NCBI GenBank assembly: GCA_029228645.1
Contig: JAPTHR010000003.1
Span: 1-64,000 of the forward strand
Length of the DNA: 64,000 nucleotides
From: Gammaproteobacteria bacterium Milos-ODIII6
GTDB lineage: Bacteria > Pseudomonadota > Gammaproteobacteria > Chromatiales > Chromatiaceae
Direction of reading: 5' to 3'
Every line of letters begins with the position of its first letter. The stretch's first letter is position 1. The position numbers were made by a program, and so were the translations under genes. Under the pieces are notes generated by a model, which had not been told where the DNA came from, searched no databases, and saw only the letters and a list, made by a program, of their open reading frames with translations. Shown piece by piece: positions 41,128 through 49,175 of the stretch.

Positions 41128-41805
41128 TTACGCCAGTATCCGGCCGACCCCCGGGATGCTGCAGAGCAGCTGGTAGTCCTTGCGAGGCTTCAGGTGCCTG
41201 AGCACTTCGTCCTCGAGCAACTTGACCGCCTGTGCGTGCCAACAACGGGCCTGGTGGCTGATCTGACCACCCAGGCCGATCGGGCCGGGCAGTTTCTCAG
41301 CGATCTGGTCATTATCCAGTGCCTGGATCTGGCTGGCTGACAGCCGCTCGCCGGTCTGTCGCACAATCAGGCTCTGCAGACTCAAGTGGTGCAGCGTCCT
41401 CTGCCGCACCAACAGCAGACGCCGGCGCAGCAGGTCACGGACCGCGCGTGTCTCACGAGGTTGAATGTAACCTTCTGGCAGAATGCCCAGGCGTAGCAGG
41501 TGTGCCAAGTGCCGGGCGTCGGTCTGGTCGTTGCTGTGCTTGATCCCGGCATACTGCGGGATCGCAGCGGCATGTGCGAGACGCATATCGTAGCCCGCAT
41601 CCATCAGACCATCGACCAGCCAATACCAGTTGTAGGTCGATTCCACAGCACAGGCGAACAAGTCGCCGCGATAGGGTTCGAGTACCGCTTCTATCTCCTC
41701 AAGATCATTGGCGTGGCGCTTCTCGTACACCACTGAATCGTGATCATCGATGATAGAGATCACGCTGTTGTTGGCATGTAGATCAAATCCGCAATACAGT
41801 CTCAT
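41128..41805 (-). pseudogene. IS110-family transposase, 3'-truncated
   Basis: This 225-residue product starts 'RLYCGFDLHANNSVISIID' (first acidic residues of the DEDD RuvC-like domain) and contains 'HSNDQTDARHLAHLLRLG', the later acidic pair. It ends at 'CSIPGVGRILA', where the C-terminal Ser-containing transposase domain should begin. The stop comes from the junction with the IS3 fragment. Without the catalytic Ser domain it cannot transpose. GGAGGCG precedes the ATG. Confidence 0.88.
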
Positions 41806-41855
41806 GGTCGCCTCCTTTGGTAGCTATCCGCTTCGTTTGCACTACTACGGATACC

Positions 41856-41875
41856 ACCTGCCTTAGGAGGCGGCT
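41856..41875. repeat. tRNA-Arg anticodon-arm-like relic beside the IS110 gene
   Basis: ACCTGCCTTAGGAGGCGGCT differs from the tRNA-Arg segment ACCTGCCGCTTAGGAGGCGG only by lacking two bases. It lies 50 bp upstream of the IS110 start and just before the group II intron fragment. It may be an old attachment core, or part of the IS110 left-end (guide RNA) region. Confidence 0.45.
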
Positions 41876-41880
41876 AGAGG

Positions 41881-42445
41881 ATTATCAGAGTCGCTTGCCG
41901 GTGTGATGGCATGGGTGTCGCGTTTTCTGACCTCGAAGCTGAAGCTGGTCGTCAATGAAAAGAAGAGCCGCGTGGTGAAAACCAACGATCTTCATTTTCC
42001 TGGCTTCACGTTCCGGGGAAAGAAGATTCGCTGGTCCGGCCAAGCACTGCAGGACTTCAAGCACCGCATACGTCGCCTGACGAAGCGCTCTTGGGGGATC
42101 TCGATGCAGCGCCGGTTCCGTGAAATGCGGCCCTATATCCAAGGGTGGATCAACTACTACGGTCTTTCGGAATACTACCGGCCTTTACCCGGCCTGGATG
42201 AATGGATACGCCGCCGCATTCGCATGTGCTACTTGAAACAGTGGCGCAAGCCGCGTACCCGTATCCGCAATCTCATCCGGCTGGGCACCAGGATGCTCAC
42301 AGCTGTGCATCTTGGATTAAGCTCGAAAGGCCCCTATCGCCTGGCTCGAACACTGGCCACGCAATCGGGAATGACCAACAAGTGGCTGGCAACACAGGGG
42401 CTCGTCTCGGTAAGGGAACAGTGGATCAAGTTTCACTATGCTTGA
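41881..42445 (+). pseudogene. Group II intron maturase, C-terminal fragment (second intron)
   Basis: The frame reads into 'VMAWVSRFLTSKLKLVVNEKKSR', the end of the RT thumb region, then 'FPGFTFRGKKIRW', 'MRPYIQGWINYYGLSEYY' and 'WIRRRIRMCYLKQWRKPRTR', the maturase domain. The YxDD block and everything before it are missing. It is a different intron type from the fragment at 589-1257. The intron 3' end follows at once. Confidence 0.88.
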
Positions 42446-42446
42446 C

Positions 42447-42512
42447 GAACCGCCCGGTGCGGACCCGCATGCCGGGTGGTGTGGGGACTGGGGGTTAGAG
42501 ACCCCCGGTTAC
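42447..42512 (+). ncRNA. Group II intron domains V and VI (second intron)
   Basis: GAACCGCCCGG-TGCGGACCCGCATG-CCGGGTGGTGTG forms the domain V hairpin of the class with ACCGCCCGG arms. GGGGGTT-AGAG-ACCCCC (about 42490-42506) forms domain VI. The intron should end near GGTTAC at 42512. Confidence 0.75.
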
Positions 42513-42942
42513 CCGATTAGGAGCCGGTCTTTGGTTCACGGGCAACTTAAAAACCCGGGGCGATTCACCCAAAGGCCCTAGCTCCTCTCTTGGACGATCC
42601 ACGAGTGGAGAACATTGAGGATCGTAGTAGTTTTGGCAACGGGATCTGGGTGAACCATGCACCCGGCACAACGATGTAGCCATCAACTGGCTGCCGCATT
42701 GCGGTTGCTTTCGGTATGCTGCCTTCCACGACACGACCACATCCCTGTGCATTGTCCTTCTCCGGGGCGACTGTGGTAATCGAGCTGATAGTTACCGGGA
42801 ATATGGAATAATTTAGAACTCGAGTCCGTCATAGTGTAGGGTGAAATGAGCGAAAGCTGTGCATACATACGTGACTGGTGAAAAGTCTGCAGGTCAACAC
42901 TGCTTTCGATACGGTACACAATAATTCTCCCAGGGGGATGTG
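42513..42942. other. Gene-free stretch between intron fragment and small exported-protein gene
   Basis: About 430 bp without a recognisable gene. Its lower GC resembles the gene downstream, and its last part presumably holds that gene's promoter, which I could not place with confidence. Confidence 0.4.
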
Positions 42943-43359
42943 ATGAGTCTAAAACGAGTAGTTTCCATTATGGTTGGACTGGTATTCGCAGCAAGCGCTT
43001 TTCTTGGAGCAGCTGCCCATGCTGCTGATAAAGCTACAGGCACTCCCGTCTATGATGAGGCCGCATACACGGATTATGTTTCGGATACGATGAAAAAGCT
43101 TGATAAACTGTATCTTGAATTTTGTGACAAGTGCGGTGTTGAAGCTTCAAAGGCCGCGAAAGCGAGACTTGAGTTCCTCACTACTGTTCGGGAGTTGATG
43201 CAGTACATGAATGAAAAGTTTGACAGCATGGATCCGAAAATGGGTGCGGCTCTCTCGCCAACAGAGACACTGGTCAGTATCCATGCACTCACAATGCTAG
43301 TCGATATCCTGGCAGCCGATGATCTGGAACAAAGGGCGGATCACCCCTATACACAGTAA
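42943..43359 (+). CDS. Small exported protein of unknown function
   Basis: This 138-residue protein has a clear signal peptide ('KRVVSIMVGLVFAASAFLGAAAHA', cleavage after AHA). The mature part is about 110 residues, acidic and predicted helical, with one C-D-K-C pair ('LEFCDKCGVEASKAAK'). GGGGGA lies 5 bp upstream of the ATG. It is intact although all other island genes are broken, and its base composition is AT-richer than the core genes, which points to transfer. I recognise no family. The C-x2-C could bind a metal or form a disulfide. Confidence 0.75.
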   Translation: MSLKRVVSIMVGLVFAASAFLGAAAHAADKATGTPVYDEAAYTDYVSDTMKKLDKLYLEFCDKCGVEASKAAKARLEFLTTVRELMQYMNEKFDSMDPKMGAALSPTETLVSIHALTMLVDILAADDLEQRADHPYTQ

Positions 43360-43419
43360 TCAAGCCGATTTTCAACGCATGAGCCGTATGCAGGAGGCCC
43401 TGCCAGAATCTGGTGGGGC

Positions 43420-43580
43420 TTACTTTTCTTCGGCCGGTAGCTGACCACCCTCATCAGGAGCAGCCTCCTCCCTTGGCCGGAAGGTCATGAACTTCTGCTC
43501 AACCAGCAACCTGCCTTCATGTATAGCCTTGAAGATCCCGGCACGAATGACTCTGCCACTGGGAACAACGGGTTCCCCAC
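43420..43580 (-). pseudogene. C-terminal fragment of an unidentified protein
   Basis: A minus-strand frame ending in TAA at 43420-43422 reads 'VVPSGRVIRAGIFKAIHEGR' and then an acidic, Pro-rich tail ending 'GGQLPAEEK'. It is joined, in a different frame, to the integrase N-terminus just upstream. It looks like the end of a helical protein, but I cannot name it. Confidence 0.35.
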
Positions 43581-43820
43581 AGGGCGCTGGGAACGTTTGG
43601 AAGGCAGGATTTCTTGCTCGTAACGAGCGAGCAGGGTCTGAAGCTTGACTCGTCTAGCTTCGGAGGTGTCGAGGAATAATCCTCGTTCAATCTCAGATTC
43701 GGTATGTCTGGCCCAACTCTGCGCTGCTTTCACGCTGGAGAAGGATCTGTAGATCGCTTTTTCACCATTCCGACGAATCTGAACTTGGTAACGTTTGCCT
43801 TTCTTGACGATGGAGGCCAT
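43485..43820 (-). pseudogene. Tyrosine integrase, N-terminal fragment
   Basis: The first 79 residues ('ASIVKKGKRYQVQIRRNGEK', 'AAQSWARHTESEIERGLFLD', 'TLLARYEQEILPSKRSQ') match the arm-binding and early core-binding domain of tyrosine integrases. After that the frame runs into unrelated DNA near 43583, and the catalytic R-H-R-Y domain is absent. It starts 88 bp from the truncated tRNA-Arg copy and points away from it, as for an island integrase at its attachment site. Confidence 0.82.
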
Positions 43821-43908
43821 TTCTTCACTCCCAGTGCGGCCATATTGCGGCCATGGATGGAAGTGCTTTGATGAAATGGTTTTAAGTCAGAGGGTTAGAG
43901 TGGATTGG

Positions 43909-44057
43909 CCTGCCGCTTAGGAGGCGGCTGCTCTATCCTGCTGAGCTACGAGGGCAGTGTGGCCAAAAATTCTACACCCTGAGGGAGAGTACGTCCTCGT
44001 AGGCGTGTTCCGGCCCGGCCATCCAGGGCCGGTCGTTTAAAGCGCTGCGTCATGCCA
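43909..44057. repeat. Island-flanking direct repeat, right copy (truncated tRNA-Arg plus leader)
   Basis: Bases 43909-43955 equal the 5' 47 nt of tRNA-Arg(CCT), from acceptor strand through the anticodon arm. The 3' half is replaced by unrelated island DNA, so no tRNA can form. The 102-bp leader next to it matches the left copy at about 80 percent. Confidence 0.9.
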
Positions 44058-44182
44058 CTGGGGCGAACGAGGGGGCCGACGCGGTTAATCATTTCTAAAT
44101 TCATGGGTTTGGCATGTTTGGAAAAGGGCCTGCCGGGGGACAAACTGTGCCCAATGACCGAATTCTGAGGGGGAAGCGCAGG

Positions 44183-44593
44183 ATGCTCTGGAAGAAACTG
44201 ATACTGGCGCTTTTGGCGCTTTCGCTGGTGGCCTGCAGTGAGCCGCCCTACCGCAACGTCGACAACGTTGGGCTGCAAATGGCGATTGACCAAGGCGTGC
44301 CGCTGATCGATATCCGCCGCCCGGAAGAGTGGCGAGGGACCGGCGTGGTGGAAGGCAGCCAGCTGTTGACCTTCGTGGATGCCGGCGGCCGGGTCAGGCC
44401 CGGTTTTCTCGAAGCCCTGACAAAACGATTCCCGAGGGACCAGCCAGTGGCCCTGATCTGTCGCACGGGCAGTCGAACCGATGCCCTGGCGCGCCACATG
44501 ATGGAGCAGCTCGGGTACACGCAGGTGATCAATGTCCGCGACGGCATCACCCGCTGGACTGCGGATGGGTTTCCTGTCGCGCGTGTGCGCTGA
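44183..44593 (+). CDS. Rhodanese-domain lipoprotein
   Basis: This 136-residue protein has a lipoprotein signal ('LWKKLILALLALSLVACSE', Cys 19 or so as lipid site) followed by a single rhodanese domain: 'GVPLIDIRRPEEWRGTGVVEGSQL' and the active loop 'ALICRTGSRTDALARHM', with catalytic Cys and the Arg of a C-R-x-G-x-R loop. It should transfer or carry persulfide sulfur at the cell envelope. The ATG at 44183 is chosen because the signal peptide starts there. Confidence 0.9.
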   Translation: MLWKKLILALLALSLVACSEPPYRNVDNVGLQMAIDQGVPLIDIRRPEEWRGTGVVEGSQLLTFVDAGGRVRPGFLEALTKRFPRDQPVALICRTGSRTDALARHMMEQLGYTQVINVRDGITRWTADGFPVARVR

Positions 44594-45101
44594 GCGAAGT
44601 TTCGCAACCTCCAATTCGTTGTGCCCAGGGTCATGCCGTATGGGCTGAGTGAGCGTGGCCCGCGGGCGCTGGTTCGGAAGCGAAAGGTTTCGAGAAGACC
44701 TGGCCGTACCCCGACAATCTTTGGTGGCGGGCCGCCCGGCGCCGTTGTGATGGGTATTTTGCGCCTTCAGCAAGCTAGGTATTTTCCAATCGCTTGGTAT
44801 CGGCCGCGCGATCCTTGCGGTCAGGTTTTCCCAGGTCTGGATCTCGTGAAGGCCGCATGCAGATGCTCAGCCCGCGTTGTCCTTCGGATTGTGGTGTTGT
44901 ACGGTCGCGGGTGTGGGAGTCCCCCGAACCGCGGTACTTCTGTCCGCAGACACCGCATGCGGATAACGGCGCTAAGCGGGCGAATGATTGAATCAGGCTC
45001 ATGCCGAATGTTTGGATTCTCAGCACGATAAGAAGGGGCAGATGCCGCCAGCCCCTCAATAAAAAGACTTTACAAAGTCACCAAAGAGGAGTGAATCAGG
45101 A
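44594..45101. other. Gene-free stretch between two lipoprotein genes
   Basis: About 500 bp. Frames on both strands lack domains. GGGGC...GCCCC near 45036-45056, followed by an AT-rich run, could be a weak terminator or leader hairpin. AGAGGAG just before 45102 is the ribosome site of the next gene. Confidence 0.4.
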
Positions 45102-45638
45102 ATGAAGAATTCATGTGCATTGGCGCTTGCGCGTCTTCTGCCATTGGCCGCCCTGATGGTGCTGTTACAGGGTTGCGCCAGCACGGGTGGCAGCCAGGCT
45201 GCCGCCGATGGAATCCAGATCACCTCCGACCCCAGTGGGGCCGCTGTGATGGTCGACGGGGTGGAGATTGGTGCCACGCCGGTTCGGGTCGAACCTTCAA
45301 AAGTATTCCGCGCAGGTTTCGTTGGCCTCTCTTACCGCTATTACGGCAAGTTGGTGGTGAAGAAGGCCGGTTGCAAGGACAAAGTGACAGAGGTCAACGA
45401 CGCCATCCTGGCGAAGGATGTGCATGTCGCACTCGAGTGTGATCCTGGTTATCGGTCGGCCCCGGCCCCGGCCCCGGCGGTGACGCCGCAGGCGGACCCG
45501 GCGTCCAGAAGTCCTTCGCCAGGGAGAAGTGACCCTTATGTCGAGCGCCTGGAGCGGATCGAGACCCTGCACCGGAAGGGCTTGATCACGGACGAGGAAT
45601 ATCGACGCCTGCGCAAGCGTATCATCGGCGAGTTATGA
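45102..45638 (+). CDS. Lipoprotein with PEGA-like and SHOCT domains
   Basis: This 178-residue protein has a lipobox ('LAALMVLLQGCAS'), then a PEGA-like surface repeat ('IQITSDPSGAAVMVDGVEIG'). A Pro/Ala linker 'APAPAPAVTP' is coded by a short CCGGCC-type repeat. A C-terminal SHOCT motif follows ('ERLERIETLHRKGLITDEEY'). SHOCT segments are oligomerisation helices. It is an envelope protein of unknown role, downstream of the rhodanese lipoprotein and upstream of a DsrE-like gene. Confidence 0.82.
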   Translation: MKNSCALALARLLPLAALMVLLQGCASTGGSQAAADGIQITSDPSGAAVMVDGVEIGATPVRVEPSKVFRAGFVGLSYRYYGKLVVKKAGCKDKVTEVNDAILAKDVHVALECDPGYRSAPAPAPAVTPQADPASRSPSPGRSDPYVERLERIETLHRKGLITDEEYRRLRKRIIGEL

Positions 45639-45797
45639 GCGCTGGCGTTATCGGTCGCAAAAAGATGGAATAATTTTCCCGTCGCGCGCGTCATTACTTC
45701 CCGACGCCACCCGCCCGCGAAGGGCGTGTCCCGGTTTTTCAGACGCCGCGGTCGTCAACATTATTATTATTCAGAATGTCTGAGGAGGAGATTGAAG

Positions 45798-46244
45798 ATG
45801 ACGCAGTTTGCAAAAAAGTTAGGTATTTACCTGGCAGGACTTGCCTTGTTTGGCGCTTTTTCGGTGGCCCAGGCGACTAGTGAGTTTGCCGAAATCAAGT
45901 ACGTCCTGCAGATCAGCGACAACGACCCCAGCAAACAGACTCTGGTTCTGAACGTTGCCAACAACATCGTCAAGCACTATGGGCCGGACAGGGTTGCCGT
46001 CGAGGTGGTGGCTTTCGGCCCGGGCCTGCGTCTGATGTTTGCCTCGAATGACAACGCCTCCCGCATCGATGGCCTGTCCGCCAACGGCGTGGAATTTGCC
46101 GCCTGCGGAAACACCCTGAAGCGCGTGACCCAACTGCGCGACGGGGAGGCCCCCCAACTGAATGCTTCTGCCAACGTCGTGCCTGCCGGAGTGGTACGGA
46201 TCGGCGAACTCACCCAGCAGGGTTACATCCTGGTCAAGCCCTGA
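45798..46244 (+). CDS. Exported DsrE-family protein
   Basis: The 148-residue protein has a signal peptide ('AKKLGIYLAGLALFGAFSVAQA') and a DsrE-like fold: 'IKYVLQISDNDPSKQTLVLNVANNIVKHYG', 'VEVVAFGPGLRLMF' and 'GVEFAACGNTLKR', where the conserved Cys sits. DsrE proteins carry or transfer sulfur as persulfide, and this one should do so in the periplasm. GAGGAGGAG lies just upstream of the ATG at 45798. Confidence 0.88.
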   Translation: MTQFAKKLGIYLAGLALFGAFSVAQATSEFAEIKYVLQISDNDPSKQTLVLNVANNIVKHYGPDRVAVEVVAFGPGLRLMFASNDNASRIDGLSANGVEFAACGNTLKRVTQLRDGEAPQLNASANVVPAGVVRIGELTQQGYILVKP

Positions 46245-46309
46245 TCGCCGCTTAAAACAACCCAATAACAATTTTAACCTTGGTCTATCACCAAAGGAGG
46301 AGGGACTTT

Positions 46310-47632
46310 ATGTCCAAAGAAAATAAGCTGGCGAAGTCAGCATTGTGGAACGCCTGCGCTGCAGGCATGCTTTTGGCCGGCTCGGCCCATTCTGCCAACT
46401 GGCTGATGCTGCAGGGCACCGAGCCGGCCGATTCGGCCGCCCGGGCGAAGGTCTGGGGTTTCATCCAGGCACAATGGCAGGCCGATTTCAGTGACGCGAA
46501 CGCGGGCGGCGCCTACGTGCCGCCCAAGCTGATCGGTCCCAACCTGGATTCCCAGGAGGCGTTCAACGTCAACCGGGCTCGTATCGGGGTGCGTGGTACC
46601 GGCTTCCCGCTCGACAGCAAGGTCAACTATTTCCTGTTGGCTGAATTCGGAAACAACGGGATCACGGCACCGGGCGATGCCTTCGCCAAGATGACCGATG
46701 CCAGTATCACCCTCAACCACCTCCAGGGTGCCCGCGTGCGTGCCGGCCTGTTCAAGTACCCGGGTGCGGAAGAGGGGCTCCAGGCGATCCATGTGTTCGA
46801 TTACATCAACTTCTCCGAGCCGACCAACGGCTTCCTGCTGGAGCGCTTCCCGGAATCCAGTTACACCGCGCCGATTCCGCCGCAACCAGACAACGGACAG
46901 GCTATGGGCGGGTTCACCAAGGGTGTCGGTGCGTTTCGCGACGTCGGCCTGCAGGTCTTCGATACCTTTAAGATGGACAATGCCTGGGAGGTTTCCTACG
47001 CCGCCATGATCGGCAACGGCAACGGCCTGAACTTCGAAAACCCGAATGACAGCTACGACAAGTACCTGTACCTGGCGGGCGAGAAGGTCTTCGGCGGCAA
47101 GGGGCCGCGCCGCGAGGGGCTGAAGTTTTTTGCCTGGGGGCAGTGGGGTGAGCGTACGCTCGACGATACCAATGACTCCACCCACAATCCGACCACGCAC
47201 GACCGCAACCGCTGGGGTGTGGGCGCCAAGTACCTGAAGAAGCCGTTCCGTTTCACCGCCGAGTACGTGGATGCCGAGGGCATGATCTTCGTCGGTCCGG
47301 ACAAACCGGACTTCAGGTTTGGGGCCAACAGTGGCAAGGACGCGAAGGGCTATGGCTGGTATGCCGAGGGGGGTTATTACATCCCCAATACCAAGTGGCA
47401 GGTCGATCTTCGCTACTCGGTTGCAACCAAGCTGCAGGACGAGACTTTCGAACACAAGTTCCAGAGCCTGGTGCTGGGTGCCAACTATCACTTCAACAAG
47501 AAGACCCGCGTGACGGTGAATTACGAGTTGCGCGATTACGACGCGGTGAATTTCGGTTCATTGGCCGGCCCCAACGCCAACCTCGATGGTGTTGACGACC
47601 GTGTCGGGATCCAGTTGACCGCGATATTCTGA
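46310..47632 (+). CDS. Outer-membrane porin (OprP/phosphate-selective-like)
   Basis: This 440-residue beta-barrel has a signal peptide ending 'LLAGSAHSA', alternating amphipathic strands ('RFTAEYVDAEGMIF', 'WQVDLRYSVATKL', 'TRVTVNYELRDYDAVNF') and a terminal Phe typical of barrel assembly. AAGGAGGAGG precedes the ATG at 46310. It follows the DsrE-like gene by 65 bp and ends at a strong terminator. The solute is unknown. Confidence 0.85.
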   Translation: MSKENKLAKSALWNACAAGMLLAGSAHSANWLMLQGTEPADSAARAKVWGFIQAQWQADFSDANAGGAYVPPKLIGPNLDSQEAFNVNRARIGVRGTGFPLDSKVNYFLLAEFGNNGITAPGDAFAKMTDASITLNHLQGARVRAGLFKYPGAEEGLQAIHVFDYINFSEPTNGFLLERFPESSYTAPIPPQPDNGQAMGGFTKGVGAFRDVGLQVFDTFKMDNAWEVSYAAMIGNGNGLNFENPNDSYDKYLYLAGEKVFGGKGPRREGLKFFAWGQWGERTLDDTNDSTHNPTTHDRNRWGVGAKYLKKPFRFTAEYVDAEGMIFVGPDKPDFRFGANSGKDAKGYGWYAEGGYYIPNTKWQVDLRYSVATKLQDETFEHKFQSLVLGANYHFNKKTRVTVNYELRDYDAVNFGSLAGPNANLDGVDDRVGIQLTAIF

Positions 47633-47661
47633 CTTTTACAGAACCGGCAATTTTGTGCTTG

Positions 47662-47687
47662 CCCCCACCAATTGGTGGGGGTTTTTT
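47662..47687 (+). terminator. Rho-independent terminator after the porin gene
   Basis: CCCCCACCAATTGGTGGGGG is a fully self-complementary stem followed by six T, 29 bp past the porin stop. Confidence 0.92.
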
Positions 47688-47711
47688 GTGCGTGACAGAA
47701 AACCCAACGGT

Positions 47712-47749
47712 AAAACGCCCCGGTCCCTCCTTGGGCTCCGGGGCGTTTT
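47712..47749 (-). terminator. Terminator of the DHH phosphoesterase gene
   Basis: AAAACGCCCCGG and CCGGGGCGTTTT flank a 14-base loop region, a stem with A and T runs on its two sides. It lies 21 bp past the minus-strand stop and could act in both directions. Confidence 0.85.
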
Positions 47750-47770
47750 GCCGTTGCCTGTGTGTCAGGG

Positions 47771-48736
47771 TCAGGCGCTTTGCGCAGACGGTCGCTTGCT
47801 GGCGGCTTTCACTTCGTCGAAGTTGATCTTGGTGATCAGTTCCTGCAATACGTCCTCGGCCTCGTCGTTACTGACCTGGCAGGTGCCGGCGGCATGGTGC
47901 CCGCCACCCCCGTAGCCGAGGCACAGCTCGCCCACGTTGGTCGCGCAGCCACGGTCGAGGATGGATTTGCCGATGGCAAACACCGTGTTCTGTTTCTTCA
48001 GGCCCCACATCTGGTGAATCGAGATGTTGCATTGCGGGAACAACGCATAAATCGTGAAACGATTGGTGGCGTAGATCACCGGTTCGTCGCGCAGGTCCAG
48101 TACCACCAGGTTGCCGAAGACCTTGCTGCAGCGCTTGATCTGCTCGCTCGCTTTTTCGGCGTGCTCGCGGTACAGCTCGACGCGTTCGATCACATCCGGC
48201 AGCTGCAGGATCTTCTCGATCGGGTGCACGCGGCAGTAGTCGATCAGCTGCATCATCAGCTGGTAATTGGATACCGTGAATTCGCGGAAGCGTCCCAGGC
48301 CGGTGCGCGCATCCATCAGGAAATTCATCAGCACCCAGCCCTGCGGGTCGAGGATCTCCTCGCGGCTGAACTGCGCCGAGTCGCCCTTGTCGACCGCCTC
48401 CATGATGTCTTGCGACACGCGTGGGAAGGCCTCGGCGCCGCCGTAATAGTCGTACACCACCCGTGCCGCGGAGGGCGCTTCGGGGGTGATGATGTGGTTG
48501 TCCTGCTCGTCGTTGCGCAGGGTCTCGCTCAGGTGATGGTCGAAGGCGAGGTGGCAGCCCGGCACGTAGGGGAGGTTGGTCGTGATATCACGCTCGGTGA
48601 TTGCGATCTTCCCGTCCTGCATGTCCTTGGGGTGGACGAACAGGATGTCGTCGATCATGTCGAGTTCCTTTAACAGTACGGCACAGACCAGGCCGTCGAA
48701 GTCGCTGCGGGTGACGAGGCGGAATTTTTCAGACAT
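47771..48736 (-). CDS. DHH/DHHA1-family phosphoesterase
   Basis: The 321-residue cytoplasmic protein shows DHH motifs 'LVTRSDFDGLVCAVLL' and 'CHLAFDHHLSETL', a later Asp in 'AVDKGDSAQF', and the DHHA1 end motif 'LGYGGGGHHAAGTCQV'. Relatives include nanoRNases, cyclic-dinucleotide phosphodiesterases and exopolyphosphatases, so the substrate (short RNA, pAp, c-di-NMP or polyphosphate) stays open. It is convergent with the porin gene. Confidence 0.88.
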   Translation of the reverse strand: MSEKFRLVTRSDFDGLVCAVLLKELDMIDDILFVHPKDMQDGKIAITERDITTNLPYVPGCHLAFDHHLSETLRNDEQDNHIITPEAPSAARVVYDYYGGAEAFPRVSQDIMEAVDKGDSAQFSREEILDPQGWVLMNFLMDARTGLGRFREFTVSNYQLMMQLIDYCRVHPIEKILQLPDVIERVELYREHAEKASEQIKRCSKVFGNLVVLDLRDEPVIYATNRFTIYALFPQCNISIHQMWGLKKQNTVFAIGKSILDRGCATNVGELCLGYGGGGHHAAGTCQVSNDEAEDVLQELITKINFDEVKAASKRPSAQSA

Positions 48737-48955
48737 GCAATTCTCCTGGCGCGGGGCGCAATGCGATGGGCCGCGATCCGCGGCCGGTTCCTTGCAGGGT
48801 CGGCCGTCAGCGCCAACTCTTGAGCAGCGAGGCGGGCTTTGGGAGCCAAAACCCTATTCAAAGGCGGTTAATTCGCGCGATCCGGGCGGGGGCATTGGGC
48901 TGACCGAGAGGACTTGGGCCGGCGCGAATATCCCATCCGTCGTAGCGTCTTGCTG

Positions 48956-49117
48956 GGAGCCTGTCGGGTTTGGCCGTTTGAAGCGAAAATTGCTGGGGGC
49001 GAAGCAAATCAGTTTATCGTTTGAGGAGAATAGTGGGCCTATTTGACGAAAAGGATAAACTGAGTTGATCGTCATCCAGCGATTTGCAGCCAAACAGTGC
49101 TAAATCCGACAGGCTCC
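48956..49117. mobile_element. 162-bp palindromic MITE
   Basis: The left end GGAGCCTGTCGGGTTTGGC and the reverse complement of the right end GGAGCCTGTCGGATTTAGC match, and similarity continues inward through CAGTTTATC to a centre near GGGCCTAT. Almost the whole element is thus a long imperfect hairpin of about 80 bp per arm. No coding frame is convincing. No clear target duplication was found. Confidence 0.75.
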
Positions 49118-49175
49118 TGGAGTTCGGGGCGCAGCTGTTCCGAACACAACGACAAAGACCACGCCGAGGCACCTT

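Noticed and set aside
43909-43955. Second tRNA-Arg gene
   Set aside because: Only the 5' 47 nt are present; the T-arm and acceptor 3' strand are missing, so no tRNA can form.
44621-45059. Overlapping frames on both strands between the two lipoprotein genes
   Set aside because: No domain, no ribosome site, and composition typical of non-coding GC-rich DNA.
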